Made by a program: the position numbers and the translations under genes
Shown here: in pieces, positions 1 through 7,718 of the stretch
Layout of the letters: each line of letters opens with the position of its first letter
Numbering within the stretch: the stretch's first letter is position 1
The notes under the pieces: generated by a model
What the model was told of the DNA's origin: nothing
What the model saw: the letters and a program-made list of their open reading frames with translations, nothing else
Databases searched by the model: none
Assembly: GCA_905193765.1 (NCBI GenBank)
Contig: CAJJPZ010000029.1
Coordinates: 1-17,711, forward strand
Reading direction: 5' to 3'
Source of the DNA: an uncultured Eubacterium sp.
GTDB lineage: Bacteria > Bacillota > Clostridia > Peptostreptococcales > Anaerovoracaceae
Length of the DNA: 17,711 nt

Positions 1-228
1 CTCTGCATAATAACTTTCCAATCGCTGGAGGACAGGATCGTGAAGGAAGCGTTCAACAGACGTCTCGATCCGTGTACCTGTCCGAAGGAATTTCCGGTAT
101 GTATATGCGGGAAGACTGCTGATGTCGTGAAAGTTACAGGCAAGCCCATAGTTTCAGGAAAAGATGAACTTAGTAATAATCCCAGAGCCAGAAGTGCGAA
201 GCTGAGGGTTATAGAAAAGAAGAGGTAA
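1..228 (+). CDS. rsmH: 16S rRNA (cytosine-1402-N4)-methyltransferase RsmH, 3' end only
   Basis: This is the C-terminal part of RsmH (MraW), which N4-methylates C1402 of 16S rRNA in the decoding site using S-adenosylmethionine. The frame is open from base 1, so the gene begins outside the window; the GTG at 40 is an internal valine. The visible 75 residues carry the family's C-terminal signature: a TFQSLEDRIVKEAF-like stretch, then a Cys-rich CTCP...PVCICG segment, then the conserved tail with NNPRARSAKLRVIEK. The methyltransferase core and SAM-binding motifs lie upstream. The stop is TAA at 226-228, and ftsL starts five bases later, which is the usual rsmH-ftsL arrangement of dcw clusters. 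The family call is secure despite the truncation because both the motif string and the neighbour agree. Confidence 0.96.
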   Translation, partial: LCIITFQSLEDRIVKEAFNRRLDPCTCPKEFPVCICGKTADVVKVTGKPIVSGKDELSNNPRARSAKLRVIEKKR

Positions 229-233
229 AGAAC

Positions 234-683
234 ATGATAGCACCTGAAAGATGGTATGAGTACGAAAAAAAATATCAGAGATACGGCTTTGACATGAAGC
301 CTGAATCCGAGCGCAGGGAAAGAGCAGGACGCAGACCTGAAAGAAAAGTTACTGTTCCTTTCGGCAACGGCAGGAAGATCGCGTTTTCCATGGTACTGGC
401 AATAGGCGCTGCAATGATAATAATGATCATCATGACTGCATACTCGGCAAATATAAGGTATGATATAAACTCAACGATAAAACAGAACAATGAGCTCCAG
501 GGGGAGATAGAGAACCTGCAGGTAAAGGTATACAGCGCGAACAATATAAATTATGTTGAGCGTGAGGCGAAGAGCACACTGGGGATGGTATATCCTAATT
601 CCGGACATCAGATCTATATATCATCGGAGGATGTGCCGGCACAGGGTTTTGCGGATATTATAAAAGAAAAAGCATATAATTGA
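234..683 (+). CDS. ftsL: Cell division protein FtsL (septum formation initiator type)
   Basis: A 149-residue bitopic membrane protein. It has a long, charged cytoplasmic N-terminus (about residues 1-48, rich in Arg, Lys and Glu), one transmembrane segment at about 49-70, and an extracytoplasmic coiled coil at about 73-105. A conserved tail reads VEREAKSTLGMVYP, the typical FtsL ending. FtsL forms a complex with DivIC/FtsB and FtsQ/DivIB that recruits and activates the FtsW-class B PBP synthase pair. Sequence similarity in this family is low, so the call rests mainly on topology, size and position between rsmH and the PBP gene. The ATG at 234 is preceded by AGAGG at 221-225. The cytoplasmic part is longer than in short FtsL proteins. 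The stop at 681-683 lies at the edge of a weak dyad and a 102-base gap. Confidence 0.9.
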   Translation: MIAPERWYEYEKKYQRYGFDMKPESERRERAGRRPERKVTVPFGNGRKIAFSMVLAIGAAMIIMIIMTAYSANIRYDINSTIKQNNELQGEIENLQVKVYSANNINYVEREAKSTLGMVYPNSGHQIYISSEDVPAQGFADIIKEKAYN

Positions 684-708
684 AATGTGAAAAGTATAAT
701 GTTTCAAT
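679..708 (+). repeat. Weak inverted repeat over the ftsL stop codon
   Basis: Perfect 7-base arms ATTGAAA (679-685) and TTTCAAT (702-708) are separated by 16 bases, with a few further wobble pairs possible inside. The left arm contains the ftsL stop codon. In the transcript it could form a modest A/U-rich hairpin just upstream of the GC-richer hairpin at 735-768. No T run follows, so it is not a terminator. It may be a chance repeat in AT-rich DNA. Confidence 0.3.
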
Positions 709-734
709 GAAATTGTATTCATAGAGATGCAACA

Positions 735-774
735 TACCCGGGCAGTCGAAAAACAGTGTGTCCGGGTAATTTTT
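735..774 (+). terminator. Terminator-like hairpin between ftsL and the PBP gene
   Basis: Arms TACCCGGGCA (735-744) and TGTCCGGGTA (759-768) form a 10-bp stem with one G-U pair and a 14-base loop. Five T residues follow at 770-774. This fits an intrinsic terminator or attenuator, although the loop is large and the T run short, so read-through is plausible. The ribosome binding site of the PBP gene (AAGGGAG, 775-781) begins directly after the T run, so the hairpin could also influence translation or mark an RNA processing site. No convincing promoter lies between this hairpin and the PBP gene. Confidence 0.5.
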
Positions 775-785
775 AAGGGAGCGGT

Positions 786-2783
786 ATGGTATCAACATCG
801 AACAAGAGCAAGAAAAACCTCATAGTTATAATGATCATCGTTTTCGTGTGTCTTACGGCACTCTGTCTCCGCCTGGGCTGGATACAGATCGTCAAGGGTA
901 GCGAATACTCTGAGAAAGCCGTGGAGCAGCAGACAAGGGATACGCCGATAGAGGCTAAAAGAGGCAGCATATATGATACTCACGGCAATGAACTGGCAGT
1001 CAGCGCGACATGCTACACAATATGGGCAAGACCATCTGATGTGAGATCCGGTAAAACCGAGAAGGAAAAGGCCGCGAGTCTCGAAAAGACCGTGAAGACA
1101 CTTTCAGATGCAACGGGCATGAAGGAAGATGAGATACGTGACCTGGTGACTCAGGAGCAGAGCATCGTGAAAATAAAAAAAGGATTAGATAAGGCTGCTG
1201 CGGACAAAATAAGGAAAGCGGAACTTTCGGGTATAGAGATAGCTGAAGATACGAAGAGAAGTTACCCGATGGGTGCGTTCGCTTCTCATACGATAGGTTC
1301 TGTGACCGATGACAATACAGGCCTTTCGGGGCTGGAACTCCAGTACAATACATATCTCAGCGGAGTTTCGGGACGCTGGATAAAGTATACCGACACCGGC
1401 GGCAACAGACTGTCATACGGTAAAGAGCGGTATTATCAGGCAGAAGACGGATACAGCATAGTGACGACACTGGATCAGGCGATCCAGCACTACACTGAGA
1501 AAGCATTGAAACGTGTGATGAAGAAGACCAGTGCGGACAGAGCCATGGCTATCGTGATGGATCCTAAAACAGGCGATATACTTGCGATGGCACAGAACCC
1601 GGATTTCGATCTGAATGACCCGAAGACACCGACCAGCGAAAGCGAGCAGGAGAAACTCAGGAACATGTCGGATTCAGAGAAAGTGGATTACTGGAACAAG
1701 ATGTGGAGAAATTCACTGATTTCAGACGTGTATGAGCCAGGATCGACATTCAAGCTGCTGACGACCTCTATAGCTCTGGAAGAAGGCGTGACGGATATGA
1801 ATCATACATACAACTGCAGCGGATCCATACAGGTGGCAGGCGAGACGATACACTGCTGGGCGTATCCGAACGCCCATGGTACACAGTCTCTGAAACAGGC
1901 TGTTGGTAATTCCTGCAACCCTGTGTTCGTGCAGCTGGCTACAAAGATAGGTATAGATAAGTTCTACGATTATATGGCAACATTCGGGATCACAGGTACC
2001 ACCGGCATAGACTTCCCGGGAGAAGGGTCTGCGATCCTTCAGTCAAAGGATGATGCAGGTCCGGTGGGACTGGCGACGATCGGTTTCGGTCAGGGTGTGG
2101 CAGTCACACCTATACAGCTTATAACTGCTGTAAGTTCGCTGGGAAACAACGGCAAAATGATGAAACCGAGACTTGTGAAAGAACTCAGGGATTCCAGTGG
2201 GAAAACCGTGGAAACTTTCAATACGGAAATAGTGCGTCAGGTAGTATCCGAGGAAACAGCGAGCGAAATATGTGATATAATGGAATACGTCGTTGAAGAA
2301 GGCGGCGGCGGAAACGCCAAGGTAGAAGGCTACAGAGTCGGATGCAAAACAGGAACTGCCGATAAGATAAATTCGTCGGGAACAGGCTACAGTACGGATA
2401 CATATTCGTCATGTATAGCCATGGCTCCCATCGATGATCCGAAAGTAGCTGTCCTTGTCATCGTAGATAGTCCGAAGGGGGCTCATTACGGCAGTGTGAC
2501 AGCAGCGCCGGGCGTGAAACAGATACTGTCGGATACTCTGAGATACATGAATATATCTCCGGATAAAAAGAGCCAGGAAAAGGCAAATGCGAAAAAAGTG
2601 ACAGTGCCGGATGTGGTAGGCAAGAACATAAGTGACGCTGTGGGCATCCTGGGAGGTGATTCGCTGTCATATGATACAGACAAGAAGGCTATGGCGAAAG
2701 AGGATTTCGTGGTAGTCAGACAGTATCCGGCGGCAGGTACAAAAGTGAGGAAGGGAAGCAAAGTTTATTTGTATAATAAATAG
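786..2783 (+). CDS. ftsI: Class B penicillin-binding protein with one PASTA domain (FtsI/SpoVD type)
   Basis: A 665-residue monofunctional DD-transpeptidase that crosslinks septal peptidoglycan together with FtsW. It has a short basic N-terminus, one membrane anchor at about 11-28, the class B dimerisation domain starting near a QQTRDTPIEAKRGSIYD stretch at about 48-64, and a transpeptidase domain from about 265 to 580. The catalytic motifs are all present: STFK with nucleophile Ser320 and Lys323, SCN at 376-378 and KTG at 521-523. A single PASTA domain runs from about 604 to the end, as in SpoVD-like proteins; one such protein often serves this locus in Clostridia. Whether it acts in vegetative division or in spore cortex synthesis cannot be decided here. 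The ATG at 786 has AAGGGAG only four bases upstream. Cysteines sit inside SCN and directly before KTG, where Gly is more usual. Confidence 0.95.
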   Translation: MVSTSNKSKKNLIVIMIIVFVCLTALCLRLGWIQIVKGSEYSEKAVEQQTRDTPIEAKRGSIYDTHGNELAVSATCYTIWARPSDVRSGKTEKEKAASLEKTVKTLSDATGMKEDEIRDLVTQEQSIVKIKKGLDKAAADKIRKAELSGIEIAEDTKRSYPMGAFASHTIGSVTDDNTGLSGLELQYNTYLSGVSGRWIKYTDTGGNRLSYGKERYYQAEDGYSIVTTLDQAIQHYTEKALKRVMKKTSADRAMAIVMDPKTGDILAMAQNPDFDLNDPKTPTSESEQEKLRNMSDSEKVDYWNKMWRNSLISDVYEPGSTFKLLTTSIALEEGVTDMNHTYNCSGSIQVAGETIHCWAYPNAHGTQSLKQAVGNSCNPVFVQLATKIGIDKFYDYMATFGITGTTGIDFPGEGSAILQSKDDAGPVGLATIGFGQGVAVTPIQLITAVSSLGNNGKMMKPRLVKELRDSSGKTVETFNTEIVRQVVSEETASEICDIMEYVVEEGGGGNAKVEGYRVGCKTGTADKINSSGTGYSTDTYSSCIAMAPIDDPKVAVLVIVDSPKGAHYGSVTAAPGVKQILSDTLRYMNISPDKKSQEKANAKKVTVPDVVGKNISDAVGILGGDSLSYDTDKKAMAKEDFVVVRQYPAAGTKVRKGSKVYLYNK

Positions 2784-2789
2784 GGTGAT

Positions 2790-4190
2790 ATGAATAAGAT
2801 AACAGTAGAAGAAATTTTAAAGGCAGTCAGCGGCAGGCTGATCACAGGACGTGATGATGTCACAGTCAGCGGCGTAAAACATGACTCACGGGAATGTTCC
2901 GCAGGAGACATGTTCGTTGCCGTGTGCGGCGAGAATCATGACGGCCATCAGTATATACCGGCAGTGCTGGAAGCCGGGGCGTCAGCTGTCATGGTGTCTC
3001 ATGAAGGAGCCTGGAAAGATAAAGCTGAAGAACTGGGTGTACCGGCAATAATGGTGGACGATACCGTATACGCCATGGGAGAACTTGCAAAATACTATCT
3101 CGGTACGCTGGATATAAAGAAAGTTGCGGTGACCGGAAGCGTAGGAAAAACATCTGTGCGTGACATGACATATTACGTCCTAAGCGAGAAGTACAACTGC
3201 GGGCGCAATATGAAGAACTACAACAATGAAATCGGACTTCCGCTTTCTATCTTTCAGTTTGACGACAGCACTGAAGCAGCAGTCCTGGAGATGGGGATGA
3301 GCGACTTCGGCGAGATCGACAGGCTGGCAGAGATCGTGAAGCCGGATATAGGGATCATAACCAATATCGGCGTATCGCATATAGAGAATCTGGGCAGCAG
3401 AGAGGGGATCTTCAAAGCGAAGATGGAGCTGGCCGGGCATATAGCGGAAAATGGTACGCTGATCTTTGCAGAGAGCGATATGCTGACAAAGGTGTCTACA
3501 GCGGGAATTTACAGCCAGATATCAGTAGGATATTCGGAGAATGACGATTATATCATCTCTGATGTTGACGACAGGGGTATCGGAGGTATAGAATTTACAC
3601 TGGAACATGGCTCAGACAGCAGCAGGATAGATCTGCCTGTGCCCGGGGCACACAATGCTGTGAACAGTTCTCTGGCAATAGCTGCAGGGGAAGTTCTCGG
3701 CGTGACCGTCGGAGAAGCGGTAAAAGGACTTGGTAAAACAGAGCTTACAGGAAGAAGGCTCAGATTCATAAGAGGAGAACGGCTCGATGTGATCGACGAT
3801 ACATATAATGCAAGTCCGGATTCCATGAAGAGCGCACTTAAGGTGCTGGAACAAAGCGGTTTCAGAGCAGGTGCGGGCGCACACCGGATCGCAGTGCTGG
3901 GAGATATGTTCGAGCTGGGATCTGAAAGCATGAGACAGCACCGTGAAGTAGGTGAGTTTGCCGGGAAACTCGGCATAGATCTTCTGATCGCGGTGGGCAG
4001 TGATGCGAAGTATATATGCGATGGCGCTTCCGGCGGTAGCGTGAGTACTGTATTCTTCAGCAGTAAAGATGAGCTTCTTGAAAAGATATGTGATCTTACA
4101 GGATACGGAGATATAGTACTTGTAAAAGGTTCCAGGGGTATGAAGATGGAGCAGGCAGTAGAAAAACTTTTAGAATATCAGGAGTTGTAA
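2790..4190 (+). CDS. murF: UDP-N-acetylmuramoyl-tripeptide--D-alanyl-D-alanine ligase MurF
   Basis: A cytoplasmic ATP-dependent Mur ligase of 466 residues that adds D-Ala-D-Ala to UDP-MurNAc-tripeptide. The N-terminal domain (about 1-105) binds the UDP-MurNAc substrate. The central ATPase domain has the P-loop TGSVGKTS at 115-122 and the MurF-type NYNNEIGLPL stretch soon after. The C-terminal domain has DDTYNASPDSM and, near the end, DIVLVKGSRGMKMEQ. All three point to MurF rather than MurC, MurD or MurE, and the length is normal. The gene starts six bases after the PBP stop, and its ribosome binding site (AGGGTGAT, 2782-2789) overlaps that stop codon, so the two genes are probably translationally coupled. 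murE, which commonly sits between these two genes, is absent. Confidence 0.97.
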   Translation: MNKITVEEILKAVSGRLITGRDDVTVSGVKHDSRECSAGDMFVAVCGENHDGHQYIPAVLEAGASAVMVSHEGAWKDKAEELGVPAIMVDDTVYAMGELAKYYLGTLDIKKVAVTGSVGKTSVRDMTYYVLSEKYNCGRNMKNYNNEIGLPLSIFQFDDSTEAAVLEMGMSDFGEIDRLAEIVKPDIGIITNIGVSHIENLGSREGIFKAKMELAGHIAENGTLIFAESDMLTKVSTAGIYSQISVGYSENDDYIISDVDDRGIGGIEFTLEHGSDSSRIDLPVPGAHNAVNSSLAIAAGEVLGVTVGEAVKGLGKTELTGRRLRFIRGERLDVIDDTYNASPDSMKSALKVLEQSGFRAGAGAHRIAVLGDMFELGSESMRQHREVGEFAGKLGIDLLIAVGSDAKYICDGASGGSVSTVFFSSKDELLEKICDLTGYGDIVLVKGSRGMKMEQAVEKLLEYQEL

Positions 4191-4192
4191 TA

Positions 4193-5158
4193 ATGTATAT
4201 CAGTATAGGAATAATTATAGTAATAGCTTTTGTGATTTCGGTAATAATAACCCGGTTCGAGATACCGGTACTGAGGAGAAAAGCCGGACAGAACATAAGA
4301 GAGGATGGCCCTCAGTCACATTTGTCCAAGGCAGGGACTCCCAGTATGGGCGGGATAGCTATAATAATAGCGGCGGCAGTTGCGTCGATTGCAGGACATT
4401 TCATACTCGGAGGATCTGCAGCGGAAGCGTTCATAATAATAGCTGTTTTTGTAGGATTCGGACTGATAGGCTTCTTTGACGACTACCTCAAAGTCATAAA
4501 GAAAAACAATCTTGGGCTCAGAGCATATCAGAAGTTCGGTCTGCAGATAATCTTTTCGATGATACTGGCGGTGTATCTTGCGAAGTATTCAGACGGAAGT
4601 ACTTTTGTGTTCATACCTTTCGCTAATATCTATGTCGATTTCGGCATGCTGTATATACCGTTCATAGTTTTCGTGATGCTTGCCATGACCAATGCTGTCA
4701 ATCTGACTGATGGCCTTGATGGACTGGCATCGGGATCCACGGCGTTCATATCACTGTTCTTTGCAGTGGCAGGAATCATATACGGGGTGTATGCAGGATC
4801 GTTTTTCTGCAGTGCGCTGTGCGGTGCATGTCTGGGATTCCTCGTGTTCAACAGGCACCCGGCCAGAGTCTTCATGGGAGATACAGGTTCCCTGGCCCTG
4901 GGCGGTGGTCTGGCGGCGGCAGCTATAGTGATGAAGCTGGAACTCCTGCTGCCGATAACAGGTCTGCTTTATGTGATCGAAGCGCTGTCGGTAGTGATAC
5001 AGGTAGGATATTTCAAACTCAGCGGCGGTAAAAGGATCTTCAGGATGGCGCCTATACACCATCATTTCGAGAAATGCGGATACAGCGAGGTACAGGTGGT
5101 GGCAGCGTTCTGGATATTCGCGATACTGTGCTGTATAGCAGGATTTATAATTATTTGA
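4193..5158 (+). CDS. mraY: Phospho-N-acetylmuramoyl-pentapeptide transferase MraY
   Basis: An integral membrane enzyme of 321 residues that transfers phospho-MurNAc-pentapeptide from UDP to undecaprenyl phosphate, giving lipid I. It is strongly hydrophobic with about ten predicted membrane segments. The family signatures are present: a GPQSHLSKAGTPSMGG stretch at about 39-54, the catalytic Asp pair in FFDDYLK (Asp96-Asp97), NLTDGLDG at 170-177, FMGDTGS at about 227-233, and the APIHHHFE loop with three histidines at 289-291. The start ATG at 4193 lies two bases after the murF stop, and its ribosome binding site (CAGGAG, 4179-4184) is inside the murF end, which indicates coupling. AUA is the main isoleucine codon here, with six of the first nine Ile codons being AUA. 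Confidence 0.98.
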   Translation: MYISIGIIIVIAFVISVIITRFEIPVLRRKAGQNIREDGPQSHLSKAGTPSMGGIAIIIAAAVASIAGHFILGGSAAEAFIIIAVFVGFGLIGFFDDYLKVIKKNNLGLRAYQKFGLQIIFSMILAVYLAKYSDGSTFVFIPFANIYVDFGMLYIPFIVFVMLAMTNAVNLTDGLDGLASGSTAFISLFFAVAGIIYGVYAGSFFCSALCGACLGFLVFNRHPARVFMGDTGSLALGGGLAAAAIVMKLELLLPITGLLYVIEALSVVIQVGYFKLSGGKRIFRMAPIHHHFEKCGYSEVQVVAAFWIFAILCCIAGFIII

Positions 5159-5170
5159 AAAAGCATGATT

Positions 5171-5176
5171 TAGGAG
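5171..5176 (+). promoter_or_regulatory. Ribosome binding site that sets the murD start
   Basis: TAGGAG at 5171-5176 directly abuts an ATG at 5177, leaving no spacer, but lies nine bases upstream of the in-frame ATG at 5186. The normal spacing to the second ATG favours 5186 as the true start, three codons inside the longest reading frame. Confidence 0.75.
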
Positions 5177-5185
5177 ATGATTCAA

Positions 5186-6565
5186 ATGGTCAATAATAAA
5201 TATACAAGTATGCATAACAAAAAAGTCCTTGTGGTGGGGCTGGGTAATTCAGGCAAGGCTGCAGCCCAGGCTATGGTGAAACTCGGCGCGGATGTTTCGG
5301 TACAGGACAGCAAGACTGAGGGCGATCTGGACCCGCAGCTGATAACGTTCCTTCGTGATAAGAAGGTGACGTGCTATCTCGGGTGCAAGCCTGAAAACAT
5401 GAACGAGTTCGATATACTGATACTCAGTCCGGGCGTTTCTCCGGAGCTCGATTTCATAAGAGATGCAAAGGCTGCCGGTGCGGAGATCATAGGCGAACTT
5501 GAGATAGCGTACAGAGTGGGTCACGGCAGATATGTGGCGATAACAGGCACGAATGGCAAAACCACCACCACTACACTTGTGGGAGAGATATATAAAGCTG
5601 CAGGAAGAAAGACATATGTTGTCGGCAATATAGGAGTAGCAGTTATTTCAAAAGCTCTGTCAGCAGAAGACGACAGCTGGCTGGTAACTGAAACGAGCAG
5701 CTTCCAGCTCGAAACCATAAAGGAATTCAAACCGGAGATATCGGCGATACTGAATCTGACGCCGGATCATATGGATCGCCACAAAACGATGGAATGCTAC
5801 GGTGCGGCAAAGGCGAACGTATTCAGAAACCAGGATCCGGATCAGTACTGTGTCATGAACTACGATGACAAGACATGCTTCGCGCTGGCAGAAAACTGCA
5901 GAGCGAAAGTGGTACCTTTCAGCAGGAAAGAAGAACTTGATTTCGGAGCATTCGTGAAAGACGGCAGGATCGTGATAAAGGATGAAAATGGCGATGTGAC
6001 GGATATCTGCGGTGCAGATGAACTTCAGATACCGGGCATGCACAATCTGGAAAATGCCCTCGCTGCCTGTGCGATGGCATATTTCGGAGGGATAGACCAC
6101 GAGGTGATCGCAGAGACCCTGAGAAGTTTCAGAGGCGTTGAACACAGGATCGAGCTGTGCAACGAGATAGACGGCATAAGATTCGTCAACGACTCGAAGG
6201 GAACAAACCCGGATGCCGCCATAAAAGCCATAGAGGCTATGAAAGAGAATATAATACTCATCGCAGGAGGATACGATAAGAATGCGTCATTCGATGAGTT
6301 TGCGGCTGCTTTTGACGGAAAGGTGAAAGCGCTTATGCTCATGGGAAAAACCGCGACGAAAATAAAAGAAGCAGCGGAAAAGGCAGGCTTCACGAATTCT
6401 GTCATACTCAAGGATATGGAATCATGTGTCAGAGAAGCGTACAGGATAGCAAGTCCGGGAGATGTGGTGCTGCTTTCGCCTGCATGCGCAAGCTGGGATA
6501 TGTATACAAGCTTCGAACAGCGCGGCAGACATTTCAAATCCTGTGTCAGAGAGCTTGAAAGGTAG
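5186..6565 (+). CDS. murD: UDP-N-acetylmuramoylalanine--D-glutamate ligase MurD
   Basis: A cytoplasmic Mur ligase of 459 residues that adds D-Glu to UDP-MurNAc-L-Ala using ATP. The N-terminal Rossmann-like domain begins with KVLVVGLGNSGKAAA. The ATPase domain has the P-loop GTNGKTT at 121-127, the ETSSFQLE stretch and NLTPDHMDRH. The C-terminal ligase domain has NDSKGTNPDA and ends with LLSPACASWDMYTSFEQRG, which is the MurD signature. I place the start at the ATG at 5186 because TAGGAG ends nine bases upstream of it; an in-frame ATG at 5177 would leave no spacer. The gene follows mraY after a 27-base gap with no terminator, so it is probably in the same transcript. The order mraY-murD-ftsW-murG is the classical dcw order. 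Confidence 0.97.
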   Translation: MVNNKYTSMHNKKVLVVGLGNSGKAAAQAMVKLGADVSVQDSKTEGDLDPQLITFLRDKKVTCYLGCKPENMNEFDILILSPGVSPELDFIRDAKAAGAEIIGELEIAYRVGHGRYVAITGTNGKTTTTTLVGEIYKAAGRKTYVVGNIGVAVISKALSAEDDSWLVTETSSFQLETIKEFKPEISAILNLTPDHMDRHKTMECYGAAKANVFRNQDPDQYCVMNYDDKTCFALAENCRAKVVPFSRKEELDFGAFVKDGRIVIKDENGDVTDICGADELQIPGMHNLENALAACAMAYFGGIDHEVIAETLRSFRGVEHRIELCNEIDGIRFVNDSKGTNPDAAIKAIEAMKENIILIAGGYDKNASFDEFAAAFDGKVKALMLMGKTATKIKEAAEKAGFTNSVILKDMESCVREAYRIASPGDVVLLSPACASWDMYTSFEQRGRHFKSCVRELER

Positions 6566-6574
6566 AGTGCGATA

Positions 6575-7717
6575 TTGGAAAAGCGGATCAAGAGAAAGAA
6601 AAAAACGGCAGATCTGAGGTCAGGGGATTTCCCGCTGGTGATGATCACTACGATACTGGTGCTTTTCGGACTGATAATGGTATTCAGCGCGAGCTATTAC
6701 TATTCCATAAGTCAGGCAGGAAATCCGTACAGTTATCTGATCAAGCACGGGATGTGGGTCGTATTCGGATTTGTTGTCATGGTATTCGGCGCGTCTTTCG
6801 ACTATCGTCGGTATAAGAAGGCGGCGATCCCGGGTCTGATAATATCATTCGTATTGCTGGTACTGCTGTTTACCCCTCTGGGGCAGACTGTCAACGGCGC
6901 AACGAGATGGATTGGCGCAGGACCTGTGACGATCATGCCGGGAGAGCTTGCAAAGCTGGCGGTGATACTTTTTACCGCGTGGTTCCTGAGCAAGGATACC
7001 GGCAGGATAAAATCGGTACTGCACGGAATACTTCCTCTGGTGGTCATAGCGGGGGTGTTCGGTGTGCTGATAATGAAGCAGCCGAATCTGTCTACGGCAA
7101 TAACAGTATGCGGCATAATAGTATCGATGATGCTGGTGGCTGGCATGAAATGGAGATACTGCATAGGAGCTGTCGGCGCCGGCGCCCTGGGAATAGTTGC
7201 GATACTCGTTACGAAAAGCGGCCACTGGTACAGCAGGCTTACAAGTTTCACAGATCCGTTTGCTGATCCCCTCGGCGACGGATATCAGGTGGTGCAGTCT
7301 CTGCTGGCGCTGGGGTCAGGCGGCCTCTTCGGAGTAGGTCTTGGCAAGAGCGTTCAGAAGAACCTCTATCTGCCGGAACCGCAAAATGACTTTATCGCTG
7401 CTATCATAGGTGAGGAGCTGGGCTTCGTGGGTCTGATGCTGCTTCTTGTGGTATACTGCCTTTTCATATGGAGAGGCGTCCATATAGCGATAAATGCTCC
7501 GGATCAGTTCGGTATGCTGCTGGCATCGGGTATCGTGCTCATGGTGGCTATACAGGTTATCCTCAATATCGCTGTTGTCACGTCATCCATGCCTGCGACA
7601 GGAATAAATCTGCCGTTTATAAGCTACGGAGGCAACGGTCTGCTGATGTTCATGTTTTCAGTAGGTGTGCTGATCAATATATCAAGACACGAAATCAGAA
7701 ATACAGGAGTAGAATAA
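6575..7717 (+). CDS. ftsW: Septal peptidoglycan polymerase FtsW (SEDS family)
   Basis: A polytopic SEDS glycosyltransferase of about 380 residues that polymerises lipid II at the septum with its partner class B PBP. After a basic N-terminus come about ten membrane segments. Family motifs are VNGATRWIGAGP followed by MPGELAKL, QPNLSTAI, and YLPEPQNDFIAAIIGEELG, where Asp272 matches the essential SEDS aspartate. The conserved TGINLPFISYGGNG lies near the end. Position between murD and murG supports FtsW or its spore paralogue SpoVE over RodA. The start is the weak point. The longest frame begins at a TTG at 6575 with only a poor purine stretch upstream (6558-6567), while the first in-frame ATG is 22 codons later, close to the first membrane segment. 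The TTG keeps the basic leader and is preferred. Confidence 0.95.
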   Translation: MEKRIKRKKKTADLRSGDFPLVMITTILVLFGLIMVFSASYYYSISQAGNPYSYLIKHGMWVVFGFVVMVFGASFDYRRYKKAAIPGLIISFVLLVLLFTPLGQTVNGATRWIGAGPVTIMPGELAKLAVILFTAWFLSKDTGRIKSVLHGILPLVVIAGVFGVLIMKQPNLSTAITVCGIIVSMMLVAGMKWRYCIGAVGAGALGIVAILVTKSGHWYSRLTSFTDPFADPLGDGYQVVQSLLALGSGGLFGVGLGKSVQKNLYLPEPQNDFIAAIIGEELGFVGLMLLLVVYCLFIWRGVHIAINAPDQFGMLLASGIVLMVAIQVILNIAVVTSSMPATGINLPFISYGGNGLLMFMFSVGVLINISRHEIRNTGVE

Positions 7718-7718
7718 A

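Noticed and set aside
675..700. Two TATAAT hexamers (675-680 and 695-700) near the ftsL end as a promoter for the PBP gene
   Set aside because: No acceptable -35 hexamer lies 16-18 bases upstream of either, neither has an extended -10 TG, and a start there would still run into the hairpin at 735-774.
727..825. A 32-codon frame starting at the ATG at 727 and overlapping the PBP start
   Set aside because: No spaced ribosome binding site (GAG abuts the ATG), it runs through the terminator-like hairpin, and its translation has no recognisable feature.
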